From Pseudomonas syringae CC1557 (lineage in GTDB: Bacteria > Pseudomonadota > Gammaproteobacteria > Pseudomonadales > Pseudomonadaceae), in assembly GCF_000452705.1 (NCBI RefSeq), contig NZ_CP007014.1, forward strand, positions 682,001 through 746,000: a DNA stretch of 64,000 bases. The letters run 5' to 3'. Made by a program: the position numbers and the translations under genes. Positions 8,087-17,005 of this stretch are shown in pieces; positions within the stretch are counted from its first letter, which is position 1, and each line of letters opens with the position of its first letter. The notes under the pieces were generated by a model. That model worked only from the letters and a program-made list of their open reading frames with translations. It searched no databases and was not told the origin of the DNA.

Positions 8087-10393
8087 TCAAAGCTTCACGG
8101 CCAGCGTCACAAACGCGCTGCGTGGTGTGCCCACTTGAAGAACCTGCAAGTTTTCTGACGGATCAGCCGCCGCGCTGGCGTCGGTGTTGAGGGTGGAGAT
8201 ATAGCGTTTGTCGAACAGGTTGACCATATTCAGCGAGACCGTGGTGTCCTTGAGGGCGCCGAGTTTGCCAAAGTCGTAACCGAGGTTGGCGTTCGCCAGC
8301 CAGTAGCCGCTGACGCTGGAGTCGTTGGTGTACGTGTAATAACGTTTACTGACGTAGTTGCCTTGCAAGCCGGCATTCCAGTGTTCCCAGTTCCAGTCCA
8401 GGTTGCTCGAATACATCAACTTCGGCGTGTCGACCACGGTCTTGTCTTTTACATGCACCGTGTTGCCGCCACTGACATAGTCATCGTCGTAGGTGCTGCG
8501 GTTATAGGACATGGAGTTGGACCAGCGCCAGTTCTCATTGGGTGTCAGGCCGAACGACAGTTCCAGGCCGCGGCTGGTGACCGAGCCGACGTTCGCCACG
8601 CCGTTCTGGCAAATCACGATCCCGGTGCAGTTGGTGATGGCGACCAGGCGATTATCAAACTTGGTGCTGTAGACCGCCGCAGAAGCTGAATACAGTTTAG
8701 TGCTGCGGCGCAGGCCCAGTTCGACGGTTTTCGACGTCTCGGGCTTGAGGTCCTTGAAGCCGTTCTGCGCATCGACGGCGGTCTGCGTGGTGAAGAACGG
8801 GCTGTAACCGCCACTCGGAAACGCCGCCATGTTTTCGGAATACGAGGTAAAGACTTCATCGTCTTCGTCGAGCTTGTAGGTCGCGCCGACTTGCGGCAAG
8901 AACCTGTCCCGCGCCTCCAGCGAACCGCTGGCATAACCGCCACCCTTGCCCTCGGCGGTCGAAGTGGTGACTGTATTTTTCGCCCCGAACTCAAGTTTGA
9001 GGCGGTCATCGAGCAGGGTGTAGGTATCGCGCAGGTAGAACTGGCGGGTCAGGTCGTTGTAACTCTGGTCCAGCACGGTGGCGGCCAGCGGCAGCCCGTC
9101 AGTTTTGACGATATGGTTCTGCGGCGTTGCGTTAGTGGTGTCGAACAGGTAGCGGGCAATGTCGTTCTTGTTGGACTGAATCCAGAACCCGCCCTGAATT
9201 TCATGCTGCCCCAGGTAGTAGGTCAGCGAACTCTGGAAGCCGGTTCGGTCAATGCCGTACACGGTGCTGCGAATCGCGTTGCTGGGCACTGTCGTCGAGC
9301 CGCTGGTGTAGATGAACGGATAGTAGGAGTTGCCCCGGCCCGAGTCATGATGGTGATAGGCCGTAGCGTCCAGTACCAGATCATCGGTCAGCGAGAAGTT
9401 GCCGTTGAGAATATCCAGTTCGTCATCACGCAGGCTGCTGGCGTTGTAAGTAGCATCGCCTGCGCTGGTGACGCCGCCGGTATAAATGCCGTTGGCGGCG
9501 TTGACTGCGCGGGTCCAGTCCGGTGTGTAGTAACTCCAGTTGTAGCCAAGGCGCTGGATGATGCTCTTCGACAGGCTCGGCAGGTTGGCTTCGTCATGCG
9601 ATGAGGTGCTGTGAAAGAAGCTCACGCGATTGTCGCCGAAGTTGTAATTGACCTTGGCGTTCACGGCATCGGATTTCTGCGGGTTGTCGTGGCCTTTCCA
9701 GGCGTCGGCGTCGTACTTCTCTCCGGACACGTAGGCCGACAAACCGTTGTACTCGCCTGTGTCGACGCGCATGAACGTGCGCGAGGTGTCGTAGCTGCCC
9801 ATGGTTTGCGACAGGCGTGCGCCGAACTCTTTGTCGGGGTTGGAGCTGGTGAACTGGATGGTGCCGCCCAGGTCGCTATTCGACGCAGTACCCAGCGATC
9901 CGATACCAGGAGCTACTTCGCTGGCGCCGATGTTTTCCGCGATGATCGCCCGGGTAATGCTCAGGCCGTTGAAGTTGCCGAAGCTCATGTTGCCCAGCGT
10001 GACGCCGTCCAGCGTGTAGCCCAGGTGGTGCATGTCGAAGCCGCGCAGGCTGATGCGCTGGCTGCCTTCTTCACGGCCCAGCGGGTCGCCGGACTGGAAG
10101 TTCACCCCTGGCAGACGTTGCAGGACTTTCAAAGGGCTGGTGCCTGCGGAATAGGCCTTCACATCCTTTTGCGTGACACGCTGTACCTGACGGGTTTCGC
10201 CCTGGCCGATTACCGAGACGGTGCCCAGTGTCATCGCTGCGCTGTCGTCGCTGGCGGTTGGCGTTACGGGGGCGGGCACGGTGTCGTCGGCCTGAATGAA
10301 CGGGCTGATCAGGCACAATGAATTCAATGAAATCAGCAACGCGAGACGTGTTACCGGAAATCGAGGGCTGCGCGGTATCGATCGAGTGTTCAT
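8087..10393 (-). CDS. TonB-dependent outer-membrane receptor
   Basis: A 768-residue receptor that should import a metal-chelate or other scarce nutrient, energised by the TonB/ExbBD genes encoded immediately upstream. Features: signal peptide ending near residue 35, a TonB-box-like stretch (MTLGTVSVIG near 54-63), a plug domain (about 65-180) with the typical LQRLPGV and SLRGFD segments, then a 22-strand-type barrel rich in aromatic/Gly strands. It ends in FVTLAVKL rather than the more usual terminal Phe. It is the last gene of a tonB-exbB-exbD-receptor operon, 69 bp after exbD. The substrate cannot be read from sequence. Confidence 0.93.
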   Translation of the reverse strand: MNTRSIPRSPRFPVTRLALLISLNSLCLISPFIQADDTVPAPVTPTASDDSAAMTLGTVSVIGQGETRQVQRVTQKDVKAYSAGTSPLKVLQRLPGVNFQSGDPLGREEGSQRISLRGFDMHHLGYTLDGVTLGNMSFGNFNGLSITRAIIAENIGASEVAPGIGSLGTASNSDLGGTIQFTSSNPDKEFGARLSQTMGSYDTSRTFMRVDTGEYNGLSAYVSGEKYDADAWKGHDNPQKSDAVNAKVNYNFGDNRVSFFHSTSSHDEANLPSLSKSIIQRLGYNWSYYTPDWTRAVNAANGIYTGGVTSAGDATYNASSLRDDELDILNGNFSLTDDLVLDATAYHHHDSGRGNSYYPFIYTSGSTTVPSNAIRSTVYGIDRTGFQSSLTYYLGQHEIQGGFWIQSNKNDIARYLFDTTNATPQNHIVKTDGLPLAATVLDQSYNDLTRQFYLRDTYTLLDDRLKLEFGAKNTVTTSTAEGKGGGYASGSLEARDRFLPQVGATYKLDEDDEVFTSYSENMAAFPSGGYSPFFTTQTAVDAQNGFKDLKPETSKTVELGLRRSTKLYSASAAVYSTKFDNRLVAITNCTGIVICQNGVANVGSVTSRGLELSFGLTPNENWRWSNSMSYNRSTYDDDYVSGGNTVHVKDKTVVDTPKLMYSSNLDWNWEHWNAGLQGNYVSKRYYTYTNDSSVSGYWLANANLGYDFGKLGALKDTTVSLNMVNLFDKRYISTLNTDASAAADPSENLQVLQVGTPRSAFVTLAVKL

Positions 10394-10462
10394 GAACGGT
10401 TTTCCTGGGGCGTCAGGGGGCCACGCTTGCGCGGGTCATTGGAATGAACGATTGGTTTTGGT

Positions 10463-10867
10463 TCAGGGGCTTTCAGTGATAACCGACAGGCGACTGATGC
10501 CGGCTTTTTGTACATCGGCCAGCACCTGAGCGACCCGGCCATAGCCTGTCGCCTGATCGGCGCGCAGGCTGACCGCGACGTCCGGGTCCTTGTCGTGCAG
10601 GTTTTGCAGTGCTTGCGGCAGGTTCTCCAGCGGCACCGCTTCACTGTCGATGAACACGCCGCCACTGGCGTCGACACTCACGACCACCGGGCTGGCCTGA
10701 TCCAGCGAGGTGGTGGCGACAGTTTGCGGCAGGTCCAGCGGGATGGAGTTGTTGAGCAACGGCGCGGTGACAATGAACGTCACCAGCAGCACCAGCATCA
10801 CGTCCACCAGCGGCGTGATGTTGATGTCGCTGATTGCATCGTCATCATTGGAAGTGGAAAAGGACAT
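10463..10867 (-). CDS. exbD: biopolymer transport protein ExbD
   Basis: A 134-residue inner-membrane protein with one N-terminal TM helix containing the essential Asp in PLVDVMLVLL (about residues 19-28) and a periplasmic domain of about 90 residues. With ExbB it uses the proton gradient to drive TonB. An AAGGAG ribosome-binding site overlaps the end of exbB, one base separates the two genes, and the three-gene set is followed by its presumed client receptor. Confidence 0.95.
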   Translation of the reverse strand: MSFSTSNDDDAISDINITPLVDVMLVLLVTFIVTAPLLNNSIPLDLPQTVATTSLDQASPVVVSVDASGGVFIDSEAVPLENLPQALQNLHDKDPDVAVSLRADQATGYGRVAQVLADVQKAGISRLSVITESP

Positions 10868-10868
10868 G

Positions 10869-11561
10869 TCAGATCACTCCTTTCAGGTTGGGGGCTGTCT
10901 TGTCGCGATTCTCGGGTTGCAGTCGGAAGGCGTTGCGCTGCGAGAGGTTGAGAAAGTCCACGGCAAACTCTTCCAGATCCGCGATCACCAGCTTCATGCG
11001 CCGTCCGAAAAAGTTGTAAGCCAGCACGGCAGGCACCGCGACAGCGATACCGACGCCGGTTGCGACCAGTGCTTCACCGATAGGCCCGGCGACCACCGCG
11101 ATGCTGGCCGACTTGGCCTGGCTGATCGCGGTGAGCGCATGAATGATCCCGAACACGGTGCCGAACAGACCAATGAACGGCGCGGTGCTGCCGATCGAGG
11201 CAAGCAGAATCATGCCGCTCTCCAGATGGCGTCGTTCCTTGTGAATCTGCTGGCGCAGGCTGCGCTCCAGCAAGTCCTGACGATTCCAGCTATGGCCAAG
11301 GTCTGGCGAGTCGTGAGGCGTAGCCAGCGCTTGTGCGCCAGCATCGGTCAGGCGCGCCAGGCTGCCTTCGCCGTGTGGCATTTGCAGCGCGTTCTGCAAG
11401 TCGCGTGCGGCCCAGAAATCGGTGGCGTAGCGTCGATTCTGACGAGCCAATCGCCAGTGTTGGAGTGTTTTGCCGAGCAGCAACGCCCAGGTCACCAGTG
11501 AGAAGATCACCAGCAGCATCATCGACGTCTGGGTAATGATTACGGAGTAAGCGGTGTTCAT
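10869..11561 (-). CDS. exbB: biopolymer transport protein ExbB
   Basis: A 230-residue MotA/TolQ/ExbB-family proton channel subunit. Three hydrophobic segments are visible: an N-terminal one (about residues 8-30), and two near 125-150 and 170-195 containing the GLFGTVFGI and GIAVAVPAV motifs typical of the family. The frame is open upstream, but the ATG at 11561 begins the hydrophobic N-terminus just after the tonB stop and gives standard length. It forms the energising complex with ExbD and TonB. Confidence 0.95.
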   Translation of the reverse strand: MNTAYSVIITQTSMMLLVIFSLVTWALLLGKTLQHWRLARQNRRYATDFWAARDLQNALQMPHGEGSLARLTDAGAQALATPHDSPDLGHSWNRQDLLERSLRQQIHKERRHLESGMILLASIGSTAPFIGLFGTVFGIIHALTAISQAKSASIAVVAGPIGEALVATGVGIAVAVPAVLAYNFFGRRMKLVIADLEEFAVDFLNLSQRNAFRLQPENRDKTAPNLKGVI

Positions 11562-11571
11562 GACGTAAGCC

Positions 11572-12390
11572 TCAGGGTGCGAGTTTGAAAGCCATGGGCA
11601 CGTTGACCCAACCTTCAACCGGGGTATCGCCGCGTTTGGCGGGAATAAAGGTCCATTGCCGAACAGCAGCCTGCGCGGCTTCATCCAGCGCCGGGACGCC
11701 GCTGGTTTGCTGCACTTGCACCTGATCGGCGCGTCCGTTGGGCAGCACGTGAACACGTAGCAAGGTCGTGCCTTCCTGATGCCGGCGTGCGGCCGCAGGC
11801 GGGTATACCGGCGGCGGATTATTCAGGTAGCCGGCACGGCCTATCGGCGCGGTGGTGGTTTGCGCTGCCGCCGGTGCAGGTTTTGACGCTACGGGAGCCG
11901 GCGCAGGTGCGGGCGTTGTCGGTGCTGAAGAAGGTGCAGGCTCGGCAGGTTTCGCCAGCGTTTTTGTCGGTGTCGGTCTGGCTTGTGCTTTGGGCTTGGG
12001 CTGCTCGGCAGGCTTCGGCTCGGCGGGCGCAGATTTTTGGGGCGGCGCAGGCGCAGGCGGTTCTGGCTGATGCACGGGCTCGGGCGGCGACGGCGTCGGT
12101 TGAGCTACGGGTGGCGGAGCCGGTGGCACCCATTGCACCGTGATCGGCAGGGGCGGCGTCGGCTCGGGCGCTTGCGGATGATCGGCCATCAGCCAGAACG
12201 CCAGAGCTGCATGCAGGACGAGCGCAACCAGAATCGCCAGCGCATTGCCAGGCGATGCGTTCGGAATGACGCTGCTGTGAGGCGCTACAAACAGCGAGGA
12301 CGGCGCAACAAACCGCAGGCCGGCAGACAGCTCAGGCCGGGTGCGGCGCTCATGCGGTGGTAGTCGGCGGGACAGGATCAGCGTTGACAT
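11572..12390 (-). CDS. tonB: energy transducer TonB
   Basis: A 272-residue protein. A cytoplasmic N-terminal extension of about 45 residues is unusual for the shortest TonBs but common in pseudomonads. A TM helix with His (ALAILVALVLHAALAFWLM, about 50-68) follows, then a long Pro/Ala/Lys-rich periplasmic spacer (about 75-180) and a TonB C-terminal domain (185-272) beginning at YLNNPPPVYPPAA. It is the first gene of the tonB-exbB-exbD-receptor operon; an inverted repeat lies in the 165-bp promoter region. Confidence 0.95.
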   Translation of the reverse strand: MSTLILSRRLPPHERRTRPELSAGLRFVAPSSLFVAPHSSVIPNASPGNALAILVALVLHAALAFWLMADHPQAPEPTPPLPITVQWVPPAPPPVAQPTPSPPEPVHQPEPPAPAPPQKSAPAEPKPAEQPKPKAQARPTPTKTLAKPAEPAPSSAPTTPAPAPAPVASKPAPAAAQTTTAPIGRAGYLNNPPPVYPPAAARRHQEGTTLLRVHVLPNGRADQVQVQQTSGVPALDEAAQAAVRQWTFIPAKRGDTPVEGWVNVPMAFKLAP

Positions 12391-12461
12391 GAGTTCAGCT
12401 CACCATTGAAAGAATGCGAGCTCGACGCGTTGGCGAAGAGCCCGCTTCAACTGGTGCTGAT

Positions 12462-12486
12462 ATTAATACTCATAGTGTGTATTAAT
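12462..12486. promoter_or_regulatory. inverted-repeat operator candidate upstream of tonB
   Basis: Perfect 8-base arms ATTAATAC and GTATTAAT are separated by nine bases, about 70-95 bp upstream of the tonB start in an AT-rich island. The geometry fits a dimeric repressor or activator site. It does not match the Fur consensus convincingly, and the AT-rich arms could also contain a -10 element. Confidence 0.5.
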
Positions 12487-12555
12487 TATGACCGATGCCA
12501 GATGATCCTGTTTTTTCTCTCATGACTGGCGCGGGCATTTCCGGAGACTGACGGA

Positions 12556-13374
12556 TCAGCCCTTGAGGAACGTCAACAAATCTTCGTTCAGTTGCTGCGC
12601 ATGGGTTACGGCAAAACCGTGCGGTGCTCCCGGATAAACCTTCAGCTCGGCGCCCTTGATCATCGCCGCCGCGCGCTTGCCCGAGGCCTCGAACGGGACG
12701 ACCTGATCGCCATCGCCATGGATGACCAGCGTCGGCACATCGATTTTCGCCATGTCTGCACGGAAGTCCGTCGCAGAGAACGCCGTGACGCAGTCCAGCG
12801 TGCCTTTGAGAGAGGCGAGCAGGGCGATGTTCAAGGTCTGAGTCTGCACGCCCTCGGAAACCGTCTGGCCTTTGTTCAAACCGTAGAACGGCGTGGCAAA
12901 GTCGCTGATGAATTGGGCGCGGTCTTTGAGCAGGGCCTCCTTGATGCCGTCGAACACTGACTGATCTACGCCTTCCGGGTTGTCGTCTGTCTTGAGGAAG
13001 AACGGCGTGACCGAGCCCAGCAAGGCCAGTTTGGCGACCCGTTCGCTGCCATGGCGGGCGATGTAGCGTGCCACGTCGCCGCCGCCCATGGAGAAGCCGA
13101 CCAGCGTTACATCGCGCAGGTCGAGGTGCTCGATCAGCGCCGCGATGTCGTCGGCGAAGGTATCGTACTCGTAGCCGGTCCACGGCTGGCTTGAGCGGCC
13201 GAAGCCACGGCGGTCAAAGGCGATGGTGCGGTAGCCTTTGCTGCTGAGGTACTCCATCTGGTATTCCCACATGTCTGCATCCAGCGGCCAGCCGTGGCTG
13301 AACAGTACCGGCTTGCCCGTGCCCCAGTCTTTGTAATAGATCTCTGTGCCGTCTTGCGTGGTGAACTTGCTCAT
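12556..13374 (-). CDS. alpha/beta hydrolase (arylesterase / non-heme chloroperoxidase type)
   Basis: A 272-residue cytoplasmic hydrolase. The nucleophile elbow is G-F-S-M-G with Ser95, followed by GGDVARYIA. The oxyanion segment is FSHGWPLDADMW, the acid Asp is in VIHGDGDQVVPF, and the catalytic His is in APHGF. This set and the length match the cofactor-free haloperoxidase/arylesterase group, which hydrolyses small esters and can perhydrolyse acetate. An ATG five codons downstream of the longest frame gives the conserved N-terminus MSKFTTQDG. It is probably monocistronic. Confidence 0.9.
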   Translation of the reverse strand: MSKFTTQDGTEIYYKDWGTGKPVLFSHGWPLDADMWEYQMEYLSSKGYRTIAFDRRGFGRSSQPWTGYEYDTFADDIAALIEHLDLRDVTLVGFSMGGGDVARYIARHGSERVAKLALLGSVTPFFLKTDDNPEGVDQSVFDGIKEALLKDRAQFISDFATPFYGLNKGQTVSEGVQTQTLNIALLASLKGTLDCVTAFSATDFRADMAKIDVPTLVIHGDGDQVVPFEASGKRAAAMIKGAELKVYPGAPHGFAVTHAQQLNEDLLTFLKG

Positions 13375-13651
13375 GCAGATTCCTCTCAATGTCGGGTTGA
13401 TCGGGCAAGCGTCTTGGCGAACAGGCTCATATACGCCTTCGGCCGCTCCTGATTATTCCGGCAGTGGGCACTTTGCATAGTTCAGTCGAGCAGACTGCGC
13501 GTACGGCTCTGACGAAATTTTCTGAAACATCGCCTTATTGTATTTCCCTTCCATAACCGAACTTGCCGGGCATATGGGAATCAGTTCCATGGGGTCGAAG
13601 CGTGCTTTGACCTGTCCATGGTTTGACTTGCCCATTGAAGGAGAGAACTGC

Positions 13652-15958
13652 GTGGCGTCTCAGCTGAAAATCTTGATCCTTTCGGGTCTGCTGCTATTCG
13701 CAGGCAGTTTCAATCTCCAGGCGGCTGATGTACCTGCGCTACCCATGGGCGCTGCAGTGCCAGCGGACGATAAGGCGGCTGAAAAAGCCGATACCAAGGC
13801 CACCGACAAATCAGCTGCCAAACCGGATGAAAAGGCTGCGGACAAAACTGATGCCAAGTCAGATGCTGCAGCCGACCCGGCTGCGGCTGACCCTGCGGCA
13901 GAGCTTCTGGTGCAAGGCGGTTTGCTCGGTGCGATCAGCACCAGCATCGATGACGTCCAGCAAAAGCTCAACCTGGACGACAACCTGTTCGATGCCTGGC
14001 GTTTGCGTGCCGACCGTGCCGCTGACGAGCTGGAAAAACTGGTCAACAAGCGCACCACGCGTTCACCCTGGAGCGTCGTTGGCGACTTTCTTGCGCTGTC
14101 CTTTGTGTGGATAGGTGCGTTCGCGGTTCTGACTACGCTCGGTCGTTTTCTGGCCGTACGCTTGTGCCGAACGCCATACATCCAGGTGCGCGAGCGCAGC
14201 CAGGCACTGCTCAAATACGTATTGCCGTTCACCTTGCCCGCGATCATCTGCCTGCCACTTACGCTGTACGTCAGTCACTTCATGCCGTCTTCGGTCGGCC
14301 GGGCGCTGGCGCTGTGTTTCGCTTACGCTACCAGCAGCGGCATCGTGTCGACGTCGGTGCTGCTGTGCGTGATCGTGATGTTCAACTCCGGCCACAAGCG
14401 CGCTGCCGTGCGCATGATTCGCCGCTACGCGCCAAAACCGCTGTTTGTGGTGGGCTTTCTGGCGGCGTTGAGCGACGCGCTGACCAGTCCGCAGATCGCC
14501 CGTCAACTGGGTAGCAACGTCACCACCAGCGTCGCGGTATTCGCCGGGCTTTTCGCCTCGGTGGTGTTCTGCATGCTGATCGTCAAAGTGCGGCGTCCGG
14601 TAGCGCACCTGATTCGTAACCGGTCGTTGGGCAGTCGCCTGCACAGGCCTGCGCTGCAACAATCATTGAAGATATTCTCGAACCTGTGGCACCTGCCGAT
14701 CCTGCTGATGATTCTGGTCTCGGCGATCAACCTGATCGGTGCCGGTGAGGACAGTCAGGAGGCGCTGCGCTGCGCGTTGTTCACGACCATTTTGCTGATC
14801 GCCACCGTATTCCTGAGCACAGTGTTTCAGCATATGTTCAAACCGACTGAGTCTCTGGGGCGCGGCGGGCATGTGTACAAGGCGCGGCTGCTGAGCCTGG
14901 TGTACGCGGTGTTGCGCATCGCGCTGGCGCTCACCTTCATCGAAGTGCTCGGGCGTATCTGGGGGTTCTCGATGTTCGAGTTCGCCCAGCGCAATACGCT
15001 GGGTCGGGTCATCAGTGATTCGCTGAGCAGCATCGGCCTGATATTCGTGGTCACCTGGCTGTTGTGGGTGGTGCTCGACACGGCCATTCAGGAAGCTCTC
15101 AAACCGCCGGTCAATCAGCGCAGCGGACGCCAGCCAAGCACGCGCATCAAGACCATCCTGCCGCTGCTGCGCAATGCGGTGAAAATCATTCTGGTGGTGA
15201 TCTGCGCCATCACCACCATGGCCAACCTGGGGATCAACGTCGCGCCGCTGCTGGCCGGTGCCGGGGTAGTCGGTCTGGCCATCGGCTTCGGCTCGCAGCA
15301 ACTGGTCCAGGACGTTATTACCGGCCTGTTCATCATCATCGAAGACACGTTCTCGGTGGGCGACTGGGTGGTGCTCAGCACCGGCCATTCCGGGACGGTT
15401 GAAAGTCTGACTATCCGTACTGTGCGCCTGCGCGACGGCAAAGGCTTCGTCCACTCGGTGCCGTTCGGCCAGATCAAGGCAGTCACCAACCAGTCACGGC
15501 AATTCGCTTACGCGTTCTTCTCGGTGCGCCTCACCTACGATTCGGATATTGATGACGCGCTGGCGCTGATCCGCGAAACCGGCCAGTCGATCAGCGAAGA
15601 CATCCTGCTCAAGCACAACCTGCAAGGACCGCTGGAGGTGTTCGGCGTCGATAGCATGGACCTCAACGGCATGGTGCTGACCGCGCAGTTCCGTACCTCT
15701 TCCGGCGGGCAGTACGCCGTAGGACGCGCCTTCAATGAGCGTCTCAAGCGGCTTGTGGATAAAAATCCGAACGTGCGTTTCGCGCAGACTTATCCACAGA
15801 TGGTCATGGGGCCGGGCTTCAACAACCCGCAGGCTGGCGCCGAAGCGGAAGGGCCGCCCGCGCCGTCGGACCCGGCTGCCGCCACCCCATCTGCGCCTGC
15901 ACCTGCGCCGCTCGGTCTGCCCAAGGGCAACAGTCCTCCGGGGCCTGCGGCTCAGTAG
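13652..15958 (+). CDS. large MscS-family mechanosensitive channel
   Basis: A 768-residue inner-membrane channel, much longer than E. coli MscS (286) and similar in size to YbiO. It starts at GTG after GAAGGAGA, with a signal-like hydrophobic N-terminus, then an Ala/Lys/Asp low-complexity linker (about 30-85). Multiple TM segments follow from about 155 onward. The MscS pore helix is seen as GAGVVGLAIGFGSQQLVQ and the beta-domain as EDTFSVGDWVVL. A Pro/Ala-rich tail ends the protein. It opens under hypo-osmotic membrane tension. Confidence 0.92.
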   Translation: MASQLKILILSGLLLFAGSFNLQAADVPALPMGAAVPADDKAAEKADTKATDKSAAKPDEKAADKTDAKSDAAADPAAADPAAELLVQGGLLGAISTSIDDVQQKLNLDDNLFDAWRLRADRAADELEKLVNKRTTRSPWSVVGDFLALSFVWIGAFAVLTTLGRFLAVRLCRTPYIQVRERSQALLKYVLPFTLPAIICLPLTLYVSHFMPSSVGRALALCFAYATSSGIVSTSVLLCVIVMFNSGHKRAAVRMIRRYAPKPLFVVGFLAALSDALTSPQIARQLGSNVTTSVAVFAGLFASVVFCMLIVKVRRPVAHLIRNRSLGSRLHRPALQQSLKIFSNLWHLPILLMILVSAINLIGAGEDSQEALRCALFTTILLIATVFLSTVFQHMFKPTESLGRGGHVYKARLLSLVYAVLRIALALTFIEVLGRIWGFSMFEFAQRNTLGRVISDSLSSIGLIFVVTWLLWVVLDTAIQEALKPPVNQRSGRQPSTRIKTILPLLRNAVKIILVVICAITTMANLGINVAPLLAGAGVVGLAIGFGSQQLVQDVITGLFIIIEDTFSVGDWVVLSTGHSGTVESLTIRTVRLRDGKGFVHSVPFGQIKAVTNQSRQFAYAFFSVRLTYDSDIDDALALIRETGQSISEDILLKHNLQGPLEVFGVDSMDLNGMVLTAQFRTSSGGQYAVGRAFNERLKRLVDKNPNVRFAQTYPQMVMGPGFNNPQAGAEAEGPPAPSDPAAATPSAPAPAPLGLPKGNSPPGPAAQ

Positions 15959-16120
15959 TTCGCCGTGTGATATGTCAGGGGTAAGACGCTGTAACGCCTT
16001 GTTTCGGCTTCATTAACCCGACAGGCTGCGCAACTGTTGGGGGTTGGCAGCCAACGTGTTATGTTTGCAGGCGTTTTCAATTTTTTGTTTGATTACTCTG
16101 ATACCGAGCCTGCTGACTCT

Positions 16121-17005
16121 ATGCGTATGCGCCTTATGCTGTTGGGCGGCGGGAATGCCCTCGGGCAGGCGCTTATTCGTCTGGGTGCCGAGGAAGACAT
16201 TGGCTTTCTCGCACCACGTCCACCGCAAGACGGCTGGGACGTGGCAAGCCTGACGCAACTGCTCGATGACACCCGTCCCGATGCCTTGATCAACCTTGCT
16301 TACTACTTCGACTGGTTTCAGGCGGAGACCGTGAGCGAAGCGCGTCTGACCCACCAGGAACGCTCTGTCGAGCGCCTGGCCGAACTGTGTCAGCACCACA
16401 ACATCACGCTGGTCCAGCCGTCCAGTTACCGTGTCTTCGATGGCTCGCGGGCGACGGCCTACAGCGAAAAGGACGACCCAGTGCCCTTGGGGCTGCGTGG
16501 CCAGGCACTGTGGCGTATTGAACAAAGTGTACGGGCGACCTGCCCGCAGCATGTGCTGGTGCGTTTCGGCTGGTTGCTGGACGACAGCGCCGACGGCGTG
16601 CTTGGCCGCTTTCTGTCGCGAGCCAAAGAACCCGGCGAGCTGCTGCTTGCCGATGATCGACGTGGCAACCCGACGCCGGTCGATGATGCGGCGCGAGTGA
16701 TCATCTCGGTCGTCAAGCAACTCGATTGCGAAGCGCCGCTGTGGGGCACTTACCACTATGCCGGGCACGAGGCGACCACGCCGCTCGCGCTGGGGCAGGC
16801 GGTGCTCACCGAAGCTCGCCTTCTGCACCCATTGGTAATCGAATCGCCCACTGCGCAGGCACATGCCGCGCGTCCCGACGCAGCTGAAGAACCGCAACAC
16901 GCGGTGTTGGCCTGCAAGAAAATCCTTCACACTTTCGGCATCAAGCCCCGCGCCTGGCGAGCCGGCTTGCCAAGCCTTCTGGATCGGTATTATCGACATG
17001 TCTGA
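16121..17005 (+). CDS. NAD(P)-dependent sugar-nucleotide reductase-like protein
   Basis: A 294-residue extended-SDR protein of the RmlD/dTDP-4-dehydrorhamnose-reductase type. The N-terminal dinucleotide motif is LLGGGNALGQAL, and the protein carries DALINLAYYFDWF and a PSSYRVFDG segment. The active-site YxxxK is not obvious: the YSEKDDPVPLG region sits where it is expected. The substrate may therefore be unusual. The ATG at 16121 starts directly at the Rossmann fold. Its stop overlaps the start of the next epimerase gene by 8 bp, so the two are translationally coupled and probably act in one surface-sugar or nucleotide-sugar pathway. Confidence 0.8.
   Translation: MRMRLMLLGGGNALGQALIRLGAEEDIGFLAPRPPQDGWDVASLTQLLDDTRPDALINLAYYFDWFQAETVSEARLTHQERSVERLAELCQHHNITLVQPSSYRVFDGSRATAYSEKDDPVPLGLRGQALWRIEQSVRATCPQHVLVRFGWLLDDSADGVLGRFLSRAKEPGELLLADDRRGNPTPVDDAARVIISVVKQLDCEAPLWGTYHYAGHEATTPLALGQAVLTEARLLHPLVIESPTAQAHAARPDAAEEPQHAVLACKKILHTFGIKPRAWRAGLPSLLDRYYRHV

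Noticed and set aside
12391..12555. Fur box upstream of the tonB operon
   Set aside because: The AT-rich inverted repeat has the wrong arms and spacing for the 19-bp Fur consensus, so I left the regulator open.
14663..15454. 263-codon open frame opposite the MscS gene
   Set aside because: The opposite strand carries the full MscS pore and beta-domain; the translation of this frame is Gln/His-rich with no fold signal.
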